Positions 8,430 to 17,967 of a stretch of DNA of 64,000 nt are shown here, piece by piece. Source of the stretch: Spirosoma panaciterrae DSM 21099 (GTDB lineage Bacteria; Bacteroidota; Bacteroidia; Cytophagales; Spirosomataceae); NCBI RefSeq assembly GCF_000374025.1, contig NZ_KB893173.1:1-64000 (forward strand), written 5' to 3'. A program made the position numbers and the translations under genes. Position 1 is the stretch's first letter. Every line of letters begins with the position of its first letter. Under the pieces are notes generated by a model. That model had not been told where the DNA came from. It was given only the letters and a program-made list of their open reading frames with translations, and searched no databases.

Positions 8430-9032
8430 ATGAAACCCACTATCCTGCTAATTACTCTACTGAGTATCACACTCCTGTTCAACGCTTGCAAAAAAGAAGA
8501 GGCAACCCCACAAGCGCCTGTCAATCTTGTTAAAAACGGTGATATGGAATCTTACCCTTGGCAAGACTGGGTGCCCTATTTTGGCTATAATCTGACTAGT
8601 AACCCAAATGGCTATACAAATGCCTATACCCTAGAAGCCGCCACATCGGGCACTCATTCAATAAAGGCTAGTTGTACAAGCGTTAAAAACGACTCTACTT
8701 TTTATATGTTCGTACAGCAGTTCTTCCCCCAGACGCTTAAGGTGGGTGATAAGCTTACCTTAAAGGCCAAAATCAAAACGGATAACCTGGCAGGGCAAGG
8801 CGTTTCACTGGTCATACGAGGTGATCAAATCGTAAATGGCAAGTCCAATATGGTATTCTTTACAACTTCACAAGGCAAAACAGTTATTAATGGAACCGGA
8901 GCTTTTAAGGAGTATGCTGTTACCCTAGATTCGTATCCTGGTACTGCCGATTATATTTCCGTTTATCTGATTTATCTACCCCAAACTACAGGTACTGTCT
9001 ATTTCGATGATGTTTCGCTGACGGCCAATTGA
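8430..9032 (+). CDS. lipoprotein with carbohydrate-binding-like jelly roll
   Basis: A 200-residue product from the ATG at 8430 (an ATG four codons earlier, at 8418, is also possible). It has a lipoprotein signal ending in the lipobox LFNAC, followed by KKEE. The mature part has the layout of CBM4/9-like beta-sandwich modules: VNLVKNGDMES at the start, SGTHSIKAS in the middle, and TGTVYFDDVSL at the very end. Such domains bind glycans, but no ligand can be named. The gene follows the glycoside hydrolase-like gene in the same direction, which supports a glycan role. Its AT-rich upstream region differs from its neighbours, though I see no clean promoter. Confidence 0.7.
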   Translation: MKPTILLITLLSITLLFNACKKEEATPQAPVNLVKNGDMESYPWQDWVPYFGYNLTSNPNGYTNAYTLEAATSGTHSIKASCTSVKNDSTFYMFVQQFFPQTLKVGDKLTLKAKIKTDNLAGQGVSLVIRGDQIVNGKSNMVFFTTSQGKTVINGTGAFKEYAVTLDSYPGTADYISVYLIYLPQTTGTVYFDDVSLTAN

Positions 9033-9097
9033 GCTTCTCACTACAGCGATATTATATAGGGTTTATTATCGGGCCATTTTCTCTTATTTAGGCATTG

Positions 9098-10450
9098 ATG
9101 AACTGTCTATCCTACTCCATCCGTTGTTTCTTACTGCTGAGTTTTTGCACCTTGTGTATTTGTTGCAAACCATCTGAGGAAGATTTACTTAAGGATTTAT
9201 CGACCGATCAGATTGCCATAGTACAAGCCTTGAACAAGGCAATAGCCCCAATTCAGGATGCTGATCCGGAACGCGATTTTTCAGAGTTGGCTCCGCTCGA
9301 TACGGCCCTGGCAAACGCGCAGGTAGTCGGGATGGGCGAAGGCACCCATGGCACAAGGGAGTTTTTTCAGATGAAAGACCGACTGTTTCGATATTTAGTA
9401 CAAAAACATGGATTTCAGGCCATTGCCTTTGAAGCCAATTTTGGTCGTTCGGTTATCGTGAATCGATATATACATGGCCAAACAACTAACCTGAGCACGG
9501 CTGCCCAGGCAGCAAAAAGCATGTACTTCTGGACTTGGTCAACTGATGAGGTACGCGAATTACTACAATGGATGAAGGATTACAATACCGGAAAACCAGC
9601 CAGTCAACAACTGTCTTTCTACGGTTTTGATTGCCAGTATGCGGACGATGAGTTCCCATTGATCCGTGAGTTTTTTTACAAAGTGGAGCCGGGCCTGGTA
9701 TCTAAAGTTGACACCACAGCTAATTTATACACCCTTACCACGAAAAGTACGGCTACCGACTCGGTTCGTGCCCAATATACCCAACGGTTACCCGGCTTGT
9801 ATAATCTGTTTATTACCAATGAGAGTCAATGGGTATCGGCAGGGGGGCGTACCGATTATGAAATTGCCCGACAGGCTGCCCGTGTCCTGATCCAACAGGC
9901 GAATATTATAGCTGGTGATGCTTGCAATGCCACCATTAAACGAGATATGTACATGGCCGAAAATGTACAGTGGCTCTTAACCAGAATGAATACGGGCAAG
10001 CTAAGCTTATGGGCGCATAATTACCACATTTCGACACTAACGTATGGCAATTGCAGCCAACCTTCCATGGGTGGCTATTTAAAACAAAAGTTAAAAGACA
10101 AGTATCTAACGGTCTGCACCTTGCTAACCAATGGTACGTTTACGGTCCGTGATGCATCGAAAAGTGATACACCGTTGACCCAATTATCAGTACATACGGC
10201 GGATGTAAAAACATCCTACAATTACTTATTGGGCAAAGCTCAGTATCCCAATTTTATATTCAAGGTAAATCAATCGGGATTAGCTCCTTCGCTAACAAGC
10301 TGGTTAGGGGCAAATCATCCATTATTTGAAACAGGATCCGGTTTTAATGAGTCCCGTGCTGAGCAGTATTACAGTATTGCTGCCCTTACCGGACGATTCG
10401 ACATTCTCATCCATTTTCGGGATACATCGCAATCGCAGCTACTTCCCTAG
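9098..10450 (+). CDS. erythromycin esterase family lipoprotein
   Basis: The 450-residue product from the ATG at 9098 has a cysteine-rich lipoprotein signal (LCICCKPSEE). The mature part matches the EreA/EreB-like hydrolase fold: MGEGTHGTREFF with the conserved glutamate and histidine, FEANFGRS, an FYGFDCQ stretch and the late WAHNYHIS histidine. Family members hydrolyse macrolide lactones, but many chromosomal homologues have no known substrate. Calling it a resistance gene would be unsafe. It is 65 nt downstream of the lipoprotein gene, same strand. An 8-bp hairpin (10441-10465) follows the stop but lacks a U-run. Confidence 0.85.
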   Translation: MNCLSYSIRCFLLLSFCTLCICCKPSEEDLLKDLSTDQIAIVQALNKAIAPIQDADPERDFSELAPLDTALANAQVVGMGEGTHGTREFFQMKDRLFRYLVQKHGFQAIAFEANFGRSVIVNRYIHGQTTNLSTAAQAAKSMYFWTWSTDEVRELLQWMKDYNTGKPASQQLSFYGFDCQYADDEFPLIREFFYKVEPGLVSKVDTTANLYTLTTKSTATDSVRAQYTQRLPGLYNLFITNESQWVSAGGRTDYEIARQAARVLIQQANIIAGDACNATIKRDMYMAENVQWLLTRMNTGKLSLWAHNYHISTLTYGNCSQPSMGGYLKQKLKDKYLTVCTLLTNGTFTVRDASKSDTPLTQLSVHTADVKTSYNYLLGKAQYPNFIFKVNQSGLAPSLTSWLGANHPLFETGSGFNESRAEQYYSIAALTGRFDILIHFRDTSQSQLLP

Positions 10451-10588
10451 TTTCGTCAGGGAAGTAGGATAACAACCCAACTTACTATTCTTTTAAAGTT
10501 AATTTTGGAATGGCACAAATAAAATACGCCCAATATTTTGTTCGATAAATACCATTTGCTTACTTGAGCCATCTTTCTATCTACTCCT

Positions 10589-11722
10589 ATGAAGCTCCCA
10601 ATTCTTTTTCTCCTATTCACTGTATGGGTAAGTAATGCCTTCGGGCAGTTCACTGTTTATCAGAACGACAATGGGCAGCTTTTTACGACGTTTGAAACCT
10701 ACTCAAGCGGTGTCAACGCCGGTGCCCGAACGCAAACGACCTACCAGGGTAGCCCATTTTTAACCTTTCCAATCTGGCAGCCCGGCACGGTTCTTTTAGA
10801 TAAACATGGGAAACAGATAGATGCCGAACTAGCCTATAATGTGGTCAACAATCAGGTACTTTATCGCTTCCCAGGCGATTCAGCCGTTCAGATTATCACC
10901 CCGGAAACGTTTACTATAAATTCGGATCGTTTTATTCATCCTCAGGGCACTATATCGGCTACTACTTTTCGGCCTTACTTAATGGTGCTGTCCGACGGCC
11001 CCACCAAACTACTCAAAGGCATTAGTCGGCAACTCAGAGCCAATACCCGGCTCGATAGTTATAGCAAGGATATCTATACGCTTGGCGCGTACATCACCAA
11101 AACTGATTATTACATTCAGAAAGGAGAAGCCAAACCGGAGTTGGTCAATCTGGCCAAGCCCAATTCTATACTGGCCGTTTTGTATGAACAAACCGACAGG
11201 ATAAAGGCCCAATTACCCGACAAGCCGCTAACACCGGAAGTCCTCATCCCAATTCTGGATTACTACGACAATTTGATGGCTGCCGACCGTACGACCAAAT
11301 CACCTTTGATGGGGAATCTGACCTTTACGCAAGTGCTTCATCAAAAGATCACCTATCCGAGCTATGCACAAAGTCAGGGTATATACGGACGGGTTTATGC
11401 GGGTTTTGACATCGATAATCAGGGAAATATAAAAAACGTAACCATTTTGAGCCCCGAGAATGCCGGTTTCCGGTTCGATATACTCGTCAGGAATACACTG
11501 GAAAAAATGCCCCCGGTCAACCCCGACTTACGAGGCACATATGTTTTGCCCGTTACCTTTATCCTCACCAACACCAAAGAGTCGAGCGAACCCCATATTC
11601 CGGTTAATCAACTCTCCGACGATCGCCTGAGCGGCAAGACGGTACTGGACGAATTCACGGTTAAAACCACCATCTCAAAACCCGGCATTACATCGCGTGA
11701 AGTGTGGGGGTATTATAAGTGA
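10589..11722 (+). CDS. secreted protein with TonB C-terminal-like domain
   Basis: A 377-residue protein with a signal peptide (about residues 1-19, ending NAFGQ). Residues 20-235 are not recognised. Residues 245-325 have the TonB C-terminal pattern: YPSYAQSQGIYGRVYAGFDID, then GNIKNVTILSPENAGFRFD and a helix before PPVNP. It lacks the N-terminal membrane anchor and Pro-rich linker of true TonB, so it is more likely a periplasmic or surface protein reusing this domain, as is common in Bacteroidota. It runs in the same direction as the esterase gene, 138 nt downstream, and is convergent with the lipoprotein gene at 11745. Confidence 0.7.
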   Translation: MKLPILFLLFTVWVSNAFGQFTVYQNDNGQLFTTFETYSSGVNAGARTQTTYQGSPFLTFPIWQPGTVLLDKHGKQIDAELAYNVVNNQVLYRFPGDSAVQIITPETFTINSDRFIHPQGTISATTFRPYLMVLSDGPTKLLKGISRQLRANTRLDSYSKDIYTLGAYITKTDYYIQKGEAKPELVNLAKPNSILAVLYEQTDRIKAQLPDKPLTPEVLIPILDYYDNLMAADRTTKSPLMGNLTFTQVLHQKITYPSYAQSQGIYGRVYAGFDIDNQGNIKNVTILSPENAGFRFDILVRNTLEKMPPVNPDLRGTYVLPVTFILTNTKESSEPHIPVNQLSDDRLSGKTVLDEFTVKTTISKPGITSREVWGYYK

Positions 11723-11744
11723 TCCCGTTCTCTGGCTAACTACC

Positions 11745-12329
11745 TTACTTTACGGAAGCGGTGGCGGCCGCATTGGTAAGAGCCAGCTTGATTTTCAGAC
11801 CGAAATCTTTACCTTTCGATACGTCGCTCATGGTGGCCACAACCCCATGGCCACTAATCCACTGACTACCTTCTTTACCTGGCTTCGGGGCTCCGTAACG
11901 GGCCGTGAAATAGGCTTCCAGCTCTTTCTGATAGGCACTTACCGATTCCCGATTGTTCAGAAATAAGTCTACATCGATGGCCGATACTTTTTTGGCCGTT
12001 TGATAGTAGAGCATATCAGCCGATTCAAGGTTTTTAAACTCAATGGTGTATCCGATATGGTCATCATCACTTTCGAAGGGTTCACCTTTCTCCATTCCCT
12101 TCACCTTCTCAAAATCATCTCCCAGATTGATACCGCGCCAATCGCTGTCGGCCGTCAGTCCTAACTCGGCCAGGTGATCGGTGATAACCACGTCGGTCCC
12201 GTTAGCCGATGGAACAGAAGCCGTTGTTGTATCGGCAGTTTGGGTATTTGTCTGTTTGCCATTTTTGCAAGCCTGCTGACTGAGTACGAAGGCTAAACTG
12301 AAGAGGAGAAGTAGCGTAGTTTGTTTCAT
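11745..12329 (-). CDS. lipoprotein of unknown function
   Basis: A 194-residue product with a lipoprotein signal (LSQQAC, then KNGK) and a Thr/Ser-rich linker to about residue 48. The rest is a mixed alpha/beta domain with an acidic patch (EPFESDDD) and no motif I recognise. It follows the ABC exporter genes on the same strand, separated by a 65-nt gap that holds a near-perfect 15-bp inverted repeat. It may share their transcript. Confidence 0.75.
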   Translation of the reverse strand: MKQTTLLLLFSLAFVLSQQACKNGKQTNTQTADTTTASVPSANGTDVVITDHLAELGLTADSDWRGINLGDDFEKVKGMEKGEPFESDDDHIGYTIEFKNLESADMLYYQTAKKVSAIDVDLFLNNRESVSAYQKELEAYFTARYGAPKPGKEGSQWISGHGVVATMSDVSKGKDFGLKIKLALTNAAATASVK

Positions 12330-12338
12330 AGATGTAGC

Positions 12339-12388
12339 GCAGGTGGCAACCCGCGTCCATGGTTTTTACCGAACGGGTTGCCACCCGC
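12339..12388. repeat. GC-rich inverted repeat between ABC and lipoprotein genes
   Basis: Arms 12339-12353 and 12374-12388 pair at 14 of 15 positions (GCAGGTGGCAACCCG against CGGGTTGCCACCCGC), with a 20-nt loop. It starts 10 nt upstream of the lipoprotein ATG. There is no U-run. It looks REP-like, but I see no second copy in this window. Confidence 0.65.
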
Positions 12389-12394
12389 ATTTTC

Positions 12395-14158
12395 TTAACT
12401 GACCCGTTTACCCTGCAACAACATGTCGACGGCATCGCCAAACGAACCCGCACGGATCATTTCTCCAGAGTTGATGAAGAAAATTTCGTCGGCACTTTCA
12501 ATGGTGTTCAGCCGGTGGGCAATGATGATTCGGGTGGTGGATTCGGGCAGGTTTTTTAGTATTTCTTCCAGCAATTGTTCGGTAACCGTGTCAATATTGG
12601 CAGTGGCTTCGTCCAGAATGAGCAATTCGGGATTGCGTAAAACGGCCCGGATGAACGCGATCAATTGTTTTTGTCCCAGGCTAATCGAATCGCCGGTCGA
12701 CTGTACTTTCGTTTCCAGTCCTTCATCGAATCGTTCCAGCAACCCCTCCAGATTGGCTTGTCGGATTACGTCGATCAATTGCTCGTTGGTATATTGCCGA
12801 TATGCTTCATTGCCATACAGGATATTGTCGCGAACGGTACCCGTAAACAAAAACGGCTCCTGTAAAATAAACCCGATCTTCTGCGTCCGCTCTTCAGCGG
12901 TATAAGCCCGTATATCTTTACCATTGAGCAATACGGTTCCGCTGGTTGGGTCATACAGTCGGGCAATGAGCGAAGCGGTTGTGGTTTTGCCGCCCCCCGT
13001 TGGCCCTACCAGGGCGTAGGTCTTTCCCCGTTCGAGAGTAAAGCTGATGGAATGCAGTACTTCATGGCCATTGGGATAGCTAAACGAAACGTTCTGAAAC
13101 GACAGCAGGGATGTGATTGGTAGGGTCAGTGGGTTTTCAATCGTCGGCAGGTTCGATTGCATGGTCAGCAAGTACGAAATGCGGTCCCAACCCGCCATTG
13201 CCACCTGAAAGCTGGCCCATAAGGCGGCCAATTGCCGGAGGGGGTTATAAAAATGGGTTACGTACGATAAAAAGCTAATCAGCAATCCGATGGTAAATCG
13301 ATCGGTCGAGATCAGATAGATGCCAAAGGTGAGCACCACCACTTGCCCCATACTAGCCACAAAGCCATATACGGGCAGAAAAATAGTATTGGCGATCCCT
13401 GCCCCTATCGCAGCCTGATAATTCTCTTCATTGGCCTCTTCAAACCGTTTGCGAAAATAATCGCGTCGGTTAAAGGCAATGATTACCTTAAAATTAGTCA
13501 GGCTTTCCTGAATTTCGGCACTCATACCGCCCACCGTTTTCAGGCTGGCCGCGTTTTTCCGCTTCACCCAGGGTGACGTAATCTGGGTAAACAACCAGAT
13601 CAGAATGGCAGGTGCCAGAGCAGCCGCTCCCAGTGGTAAATCAATAAAGAGCAGGAAGAGTCCAGCACCAATCATGGTCACGATACTTCCCACAAAATTC
13701 ATCAGCGACTGGGAGAAAAACTGATTTAGCTTATCAGTGTCGTTATTGATGCGCGAAATTAAATCCCCGGCTTTATTCTGATTAAAAAATGCGACGGGCA
13801 ATTCCTGCAATTTACTGAACACAGCGTTTCGTAGTTTGAACAGCATCCGCTGTCCTACGCCCCCCATGAGCCGGGTCTGTACATAGCTGGTTCCGAGCGT
13901 ACAGGCATACATCGCCAGTAAAATACTACCGTATACCAGTAACCCATGAAATTGTTTTGCCCGAACGTAGGTGTCTACAGCCCGGCCGATCAATACCGGA
14001 CCCAGCAGGTTCAGGCTTGAATTGATTACAATAGCCGCAAAAGCCAGGAGCAGCGTCTGACGCTCATCATTGATGAAAGACAGGAGCTTGCGGAGGGCTT
14101 TTGTCGTGGCATTTTTCTCTTCCTTCTGCCCGACAAACTGATTAAGATCGTAGTTCAT
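12395..14158 (-). CDS. ABC exporter half-transporter, subunit B (canonical Walker B)
   Basis: A type I ABC exporter subunit of 587 residues: six TM helices (about residues 35-320) and an ATPase domain (355-587). Walker A is GPTGGGKTT (385-393) and Walker B LLILDE keeps the catalytic Glu517. The H-switch His548 is intact (IIIAHRL). The signature motif is altered to SLGQK (493-497) instead of LSGGQ. The partner encoded just upstream has the complementary defects, so the pair should form a heterodimer with one degenerate site, as in TM287/288 and BmrCD. The start overlaps the partner's stop by 17 nt. The substrate is unknown; lipid or drug export is the usual role. Confidence 0.92.
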   Translation of the reverse strand: MNYDLNQFVGQKEEKNATTKALRKLLSFINDERQTLLLAFAAIVINSSLNLLGPVLIGRAVDTYVRAKQFHGLLVYGSILLAMYACTLGTSYVQTRLMGGVGQRMLFKLRNAVFSKLQELPVAFFNQNKAGDLISRINNDTDKLNQFFSQSLMNFVGSIVTMIGAGLFLLFIDLPLGAAALAPAILIWLFTQITSPWVKRKNAASLKTVGGMSAEIQESLTNFKVIIAFNRRDYFRKRFEEANEENYQAAIGAGIANTIFLPVYGFVASMGQVVVLTFGIYLISTDRFTIGLLISFLSYVTHFYNPLRQLAALWASFQVAMAGWDRISYLLTMQSNLPTIENPLTLPITSLLSFQNVSFSYPNGHEVLHSISFTLERGKTYALVGPTGGGKTTTASLIARLYDPTSGTVLLNGKDIRAYTAEERTQKIGFILQEPFLFTGTVRDNILYGNEAYRQYTNEQLIDVIRQANLEGLLERFDEGLETKVQSTGDSISLGQKQLIAFIRAVLRNPELLILDEATANIDTVTEQLLEEILKNLPESTTRIIIAHRLNTIESADEIFFINSGEMIRAGSFGDAVDMLLQGKRVS

Positions 14159-15896
14159 ACTGGTTGGTGCTCCGCTGCGACTGATAAATCTGAACGTATT
14201 CGGGGCTAGTGGCCATCAGTTGGGTATGCGTACCCTGATCGACAATTTCGCCTTCCATCAGTAAAATAATCTGCTCATAATGCGCAATGGAAGCAATCTT
14301 TTGCGTCACCGAAATCAGGGTCATACCCGGGTAATTTTGCTGCACATTGGCCAGAATTTTCTGCTCGGTACTGGTATCGACCCGCGCGGTAAAATCATCC
14401 AGGAGGAGTACTTTCGGGTTGAGTGCCAACGCGCGAGCCAGCATAATCCGCTGCTTCTGCCCCCCCGACAGGCTATTCCCCCGCTCCGACACAATGGTTT
14501 CGAGTTTATCGGGCAACGAATCAACAAAATCCTGTAATTCGGCCGTGGCTATGGCTCGGCTCATGGAGGCTTCTGTAACCGTTTCGTTAAAAGCTATGTT
14601 CTCGCGCAGGCTCATATTGAAGATAATACTGTCCTGAAAGACAAATCCAACCTGCTGATGAAAGGCGTCTTCGTTGTAGTCGTCAATTGGTTGCCCATCA
14701 AACAGCACCTGACCCGATGTGGGTTTGATCAGGCCCGTCAACAGAAACAAGAGCTGGCTCTTACCCGCAGCCGTTGGCCCTACGATAGCGGTTCGCGTTC
14801 CTGCCCTGACCGCAAACGAAACCGCTTTCAAAACTGGCTTTTCTCCGTAGTTGATCGATACGTTCTGAAGCGCCACATCGCCTTTCAATGCCACATCCAT
14901 GGTCCCACTCTTCGCTGTTTCGGGAGCCTGCAACACCTGATTCACCCGCATGTACGAAGCCGAAGCCTGAGCAATAACGTTACTCATGAACCCAATGAGG
15001 ATGATTGGAAAAATAAGTAGAGCCAGGTAGCTGTTGAAAGCCGCAAAATCGCCCAGAGACATCTGCTCTGTTATCACAAAATGGCCACCCAGCACCAGAA
15101 TCGTAAGCGCAGCCATGTTGGCCGTGAACGTAATTACGGGGATGAGTCCGGCAAATAACCGAAGAATACCAATTCCTAAATCCTTTGCCTGGGTGTTGGC
15201 AGCCAGAAACTTGTCGTATTCCAGTTGTTGTGAATGAATCACCCGAATCAGGGCTGATCCCAGAATGCTTTCGTTGATGACCTTGTTGAGCCAGTCGATT
15301 ACCTCGCGGCTTTTGATGAACAGGACACGAACTTTTTTGAGGACCAGAAAAAACGTGACCCCAATGATAGGAACAATCGACAGTACAGCCAGGCCCAGTT
15401 GCCAGTTGATGTTAATGAGCAGAATACTCGCTCCGACAATGATGCAAAGCGATGATACAATGGATACAATGGCCTGCGAAACAAACGTTTTGACGGAGTC
15501 GATATCTGAAGTCAGATTGGTAAGCAGTTTGGCCGGGTTCGCTTCCTGAATGTAGGTAAAGCTCTGTCGTGAGATTTTATCGGCTAGTTTCGTTCGAAGG
15601 TCTTTAGCAACCCGTTCTGAGGCCCGAGTTTGGACAATGCTCTGGAGGTAGGTAAACAGAAAAACAACCAATGCGGCCCCCATAAACTGAACCAGCGTTG
15701 TTTTCAGCACGTAATGGCCTGCATTATACCCATCAATCGCGTGTGCGATAATCATCGGCAACACCAGGTTGATTCCGTTGCTGGCCAGCGCCAGGAAGAT
15801 CAGTAAAAAAATCGTTCTGGAATAGGGTTTTAGCAAACCCAACAAGGGCGAAGGGGGTTTCTTTGCGGCTTCTTTTTTGGGTACAGGTTGGCTCAT
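14142..15896 (-). CDS. ABC exporter half-transporter, subunit A (degenerate ATPase site)
   Basis: A 584-residue type I ABC exporter half: TM region about residues 25-310, ATPase domain 340-584. Walker A is GPTAAGKS (373-380) and the signature LSGGQ (476-480) is perfect. Walker B reads LLLDD (497-501) with Asp501 in place of the catalytic Glu, and the H-switch is Gln532 (SVTQK) instead of His. These are the marks of the degenerate half of heterodimeric exporters. The ATG at 15896 is chosen over a 24-codon extension because a -7 box (15922-15929) lies inside the extension. First gene of the pair. Confidence 0.93.
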   Translation of the reverse strand: MSQPVPKKEAAKKPPSPLLGLLKPYSRTIFLLIFLALASNGINLVLPMIIAHAIDGYNAGHYVLKTTLVQFMGAALVVFLFTYLQSIVQTRASERVAKDLRTKLADKISRQSFTYIQEANPAKLLTNLTSDIDSVKTFVSQAIVSIVSSLCIIVGASILLININWQLGLAVLSIVPIIGVTFFLVLKKVRVLFIKSREVIDWLNKVINESILGSALIRVIHSQQLEYDKFLAANTQAKDLGIGILRLFAGLIPVITFTANMAALTILVLGGHFVITEQMSLGDFAAFNSYLALLIFPIILIGFMSNVIAQASASYMRVNQVLQAPETAKSGTMDVALKGDVALQNVSINYGEKPVLKAVSFAVRAGTRTAIVGPTAAGKSQLLFLLTGLIKPTSGQVLFDGQPIDDYNEDAFHQQVGFVFQDSIIFNMSLRENIAFNETVTEASMSRAIATAELQDFVDSLPDKLETIVSERGNSLSGGQKQRIMLARALALNPKVLLLDDFTARVDTSTEQKILANVQQNYPGMTLISVTQKIASIAHYEQIILLMEGEIVDQGTHTQLMATSPEYVQIYQSQRSTNQYELRS

Positions 15897-15921
15897 AGAC
15901 AGCCTTGGGTGAAGGATACCA

Positions 15922-15929
15922 CAAAGGTA
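15922..15929 (-). promoter_or_regulatory. -7 box of the ABC exporter operon
   Basis: Minus strand TACCTTTG, an exact TAnnTTTG match, 26 nt upstream of the ATG at 15896. The -33 region is weak (TTTAACC near 15951-15957). Its position fixes the gene start. Confidence 0.65.
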
Positions 15930-16005
15930 GCAAAAAGCGTATCGGTATGGGGTTAAAAGTTTGAACACGAAGGTGCCTTTACACTTTTAATCCCATACCG
16001 ACTGT

Positions 16006-17967
16006 TTATTTATCCCCTGCTTTCGGCTCTACGGCTTTGGTCACATCCACAATTTTGGTAACCTTTCCCGTTTTGCGCTCTTCTATTTGCTCCAGCAGTT
16101 GTAGTCCCATCAGCCCATTCAGAGAGCCCTCGGAGCTATTGCCTGCACCGTTGATGACAATATCGGGTATGATGCGAATCTGGCCTTTGCCAATCTCTTC
16201 GGTGATTTTGAAGCGGGTAAAGTTATCGTCGCCCATTGCCCGTACCTGCAATTCATAGGCTTCAGCAGTCGAACGGCCAATTGCCAGGATTTTCTCAGCT
16301 TCGGCATTCCCCGTTTTGGCAATACGCTCAGCTTCAGCATCGGCGGTAAGTTTGGTAGCCTCCGCATCGGCGCCAGCCTGACGACGACGGGCCTCGGCAT
16401 TTGCTTCGGCTCTCACTTTGGTAGCTTCCGCTTCGGCAGCCACCTGCAATTTCAGACTTCTGGCCTCCCCTTCCGATTTTTTCACGGCGGCATCGGCCGT
16501 CCGCTGGGCAATTTCGACACTTTGCTGAGCTTTCACCACTTCGCGCTGAATATCGGCCAAAGCCGTTTCGCGTTCCATGCCCTGCCGTTTCTCCTGCGCC
16601 ATCCGCTGCGTTTCGTAGGTTTTTTCCTCCTCCTGCGCAATCTTCCGGTCGGTGAGGGTTTTCATCAGGCTATCGGGCGGCACAATATCACCAATCAGTG
16701 TATCGACCGCGTTCACGTTATATACTTCCAGTACCGCACGGATATGTTCGCGGGCGGCCTCCTGCCGCTCTTTCCGGGTGCTCAGGAAGGCAATCACATC
16801 GGAATCCTGCGCTGAGTTACGAAAGTAGTTACCAATGGTTGGCTCCAGTACCTGCGATACCAGGTTGGTCATACTGCCAAAGCGGGCGATCACTTTCGGA
16901 GCCTCGGCCGATGGGATGTGGATGATCTGCGCGACATCAAGGTTAAAGGGGAACCCATCTTTCGAGCGTACCGTAATGGTCGACAGGTTTCGGTCGAGGG
17001 CGTGGGCCTCCGTTCGGGCATTGGCCCAGTTGAGGACCAGGTTCGTTGTCGGTACGCCTTCCACTTTCATGGTGTATGTGTTGATCGGATATTTGCCCGG
17101 CCCCAGCGGCTCCATCCAGACACCCCGAAAGCCTTTACGTACAATGTTGCCATGTTTGAATGATTCGCCTGTGAGGTCTTCGCCATCTTCACCAATGTAG
17201 GAAATCACGACACCCACATGCCCAATGGCTACCTCGGTCATCGGTATTTCTTCGATCTGCACGGCCCAGGGGTTGATATAATAGGAACCCGCCAGCACAA
17301 CCTGTGGCTGAAGCCCCCGATTACCGCCATATTTAAGGAAGCTGTCGACGTCCTGGAAGTTGTTATGACCCTCTATGGTTTTACCGGCAATCTGCCCCGG
17401 CTGTAAAGGAGCGCCGTCGAGCGTGGTAATAATACCAACCATGTTTTCACGTATAACGGTCATGTCGGCGATGGTTATCGTAAACGCGAAGGTATTGATC
17501 CGGTATGTACCGGGTGTCAACAAAGCCGTTTGACGACCTTTTTGGCCTCCAGTGGCCAGAAAGCGCTCGGTATCCTGAAAGTTATCACAATCGACACGAC
17601 GCGCCAGAATATTACCGGTTGGTAGCTCAGCCCCATCGTTGGAAAGGACAAGGCCAATTTTTCCTTCAGGAATAACCGTAAACGGCTGCATCGTTATCCC
17701 ATACTGCCAGGGCCACATCCACCAATATAAACCCGGAGCCAGGGTCTGCGCCTGATACCCGGCTTCGCCTTTGGTAGCAATGATTCGCCCATCTGGCAAG
17801 CCTTTTTCGGCACCCACCAATACGTATTTTTTCGTTACCAGACCAATTCGGTCTTCGGGGACAATGACCATCCCGAACAGGAAGCGAAGTACCCATTTAT
17901 AGAGTACAACAGCCATAAAAAGTAGGGCAACCCAGCCCCATGTGGATACAAGTGGTAAAAATTCCAT
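16006..17967 (-). CDS. SPFH/flotillin-like membrane protein
   Basis: A 653-residue protein with one N-terminal TM segment (about residues 10-33). Beta-rich repeats follow, in which the motif of a P.G.IG.V strand plus an NFQD stretch recurs (about residues 38-110, 125-180 and 190-260). An SPFH/band 7-like domain comes next (about 265-430). A long Ala/Glu-rich coiled coil (about 435-600) is typical of flotillins, and a short C-terminal tail ends the protein. Such proteins oligomerise into membrane microdomain scaffolds. The repeated pre-SPFH segments make it longer than ordinary flotillin (about 500 residues). No NfeD-type partner gene is adjacent. The next gene downstream is the ABC exporter, same strand, separated by the latter's own promoter. 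Confidence 0.85.
   Translation of the reverse strand: MEFLPLVSTWGWVALLFMAVVLYKWVLRFLFGMVIVPEDRIGLVTKKYVLVGAEKGLPDGRIIATKGEAGYQAQTLAPGLYWWMWPWQYGITMQPFTVIPEGKIGLVLSNDGAELPTGNILARRVDCDNFQDTERFLATGGQKGRQTALLTPGTYRINTFAFTITIADMTVIRENMVGIITTLDGAPLQPGQIAGKTIEGHNNFQDVDSFLKYGGNRGLQPQVVLAGSYYINPWAVQIEEIPMTEVAIGHVGVVISYIGEDGEDLTGESFKHGNIVRKGFRGVWMEPLGPGKYPINTYTMKVEGVPTTNLVLNWANARTEAHALDRNLSTITVRSKDGFPFNLDVAQIIHIPSAEAPKVIARFGSMTNLVSQVLEPTIGNYFRNSAQDSDVIAFLSTRKERQEAAREHIRAVLEVYNVNAVDTLIGDIVPPDSLMKTLTDRKIAQEEEKTYETQRMAQEKRQGMERETALADIQREVVKAQQSVEIAQRTADAAVKKSEGEARSLKLQVAAEAEATKVRAEANAEARRRQAGADAEATKLTADAEAERIAKTGNAEAEKILAIGRSTAEAYELQVRAMGDDNFTRFKITEEIGKGQIRIIPDIVINGAGNSSEGSLNGLMGLQLLEQIEERKTGKVTKIVDVTKAVEPKAGDK

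Noticed and set aside
9095-10450. Macrolide resistance gene call for the esterase family protein
   Set aside because: Chromosomal family members often have no macrolide activity; sequence alone does not show specificity.
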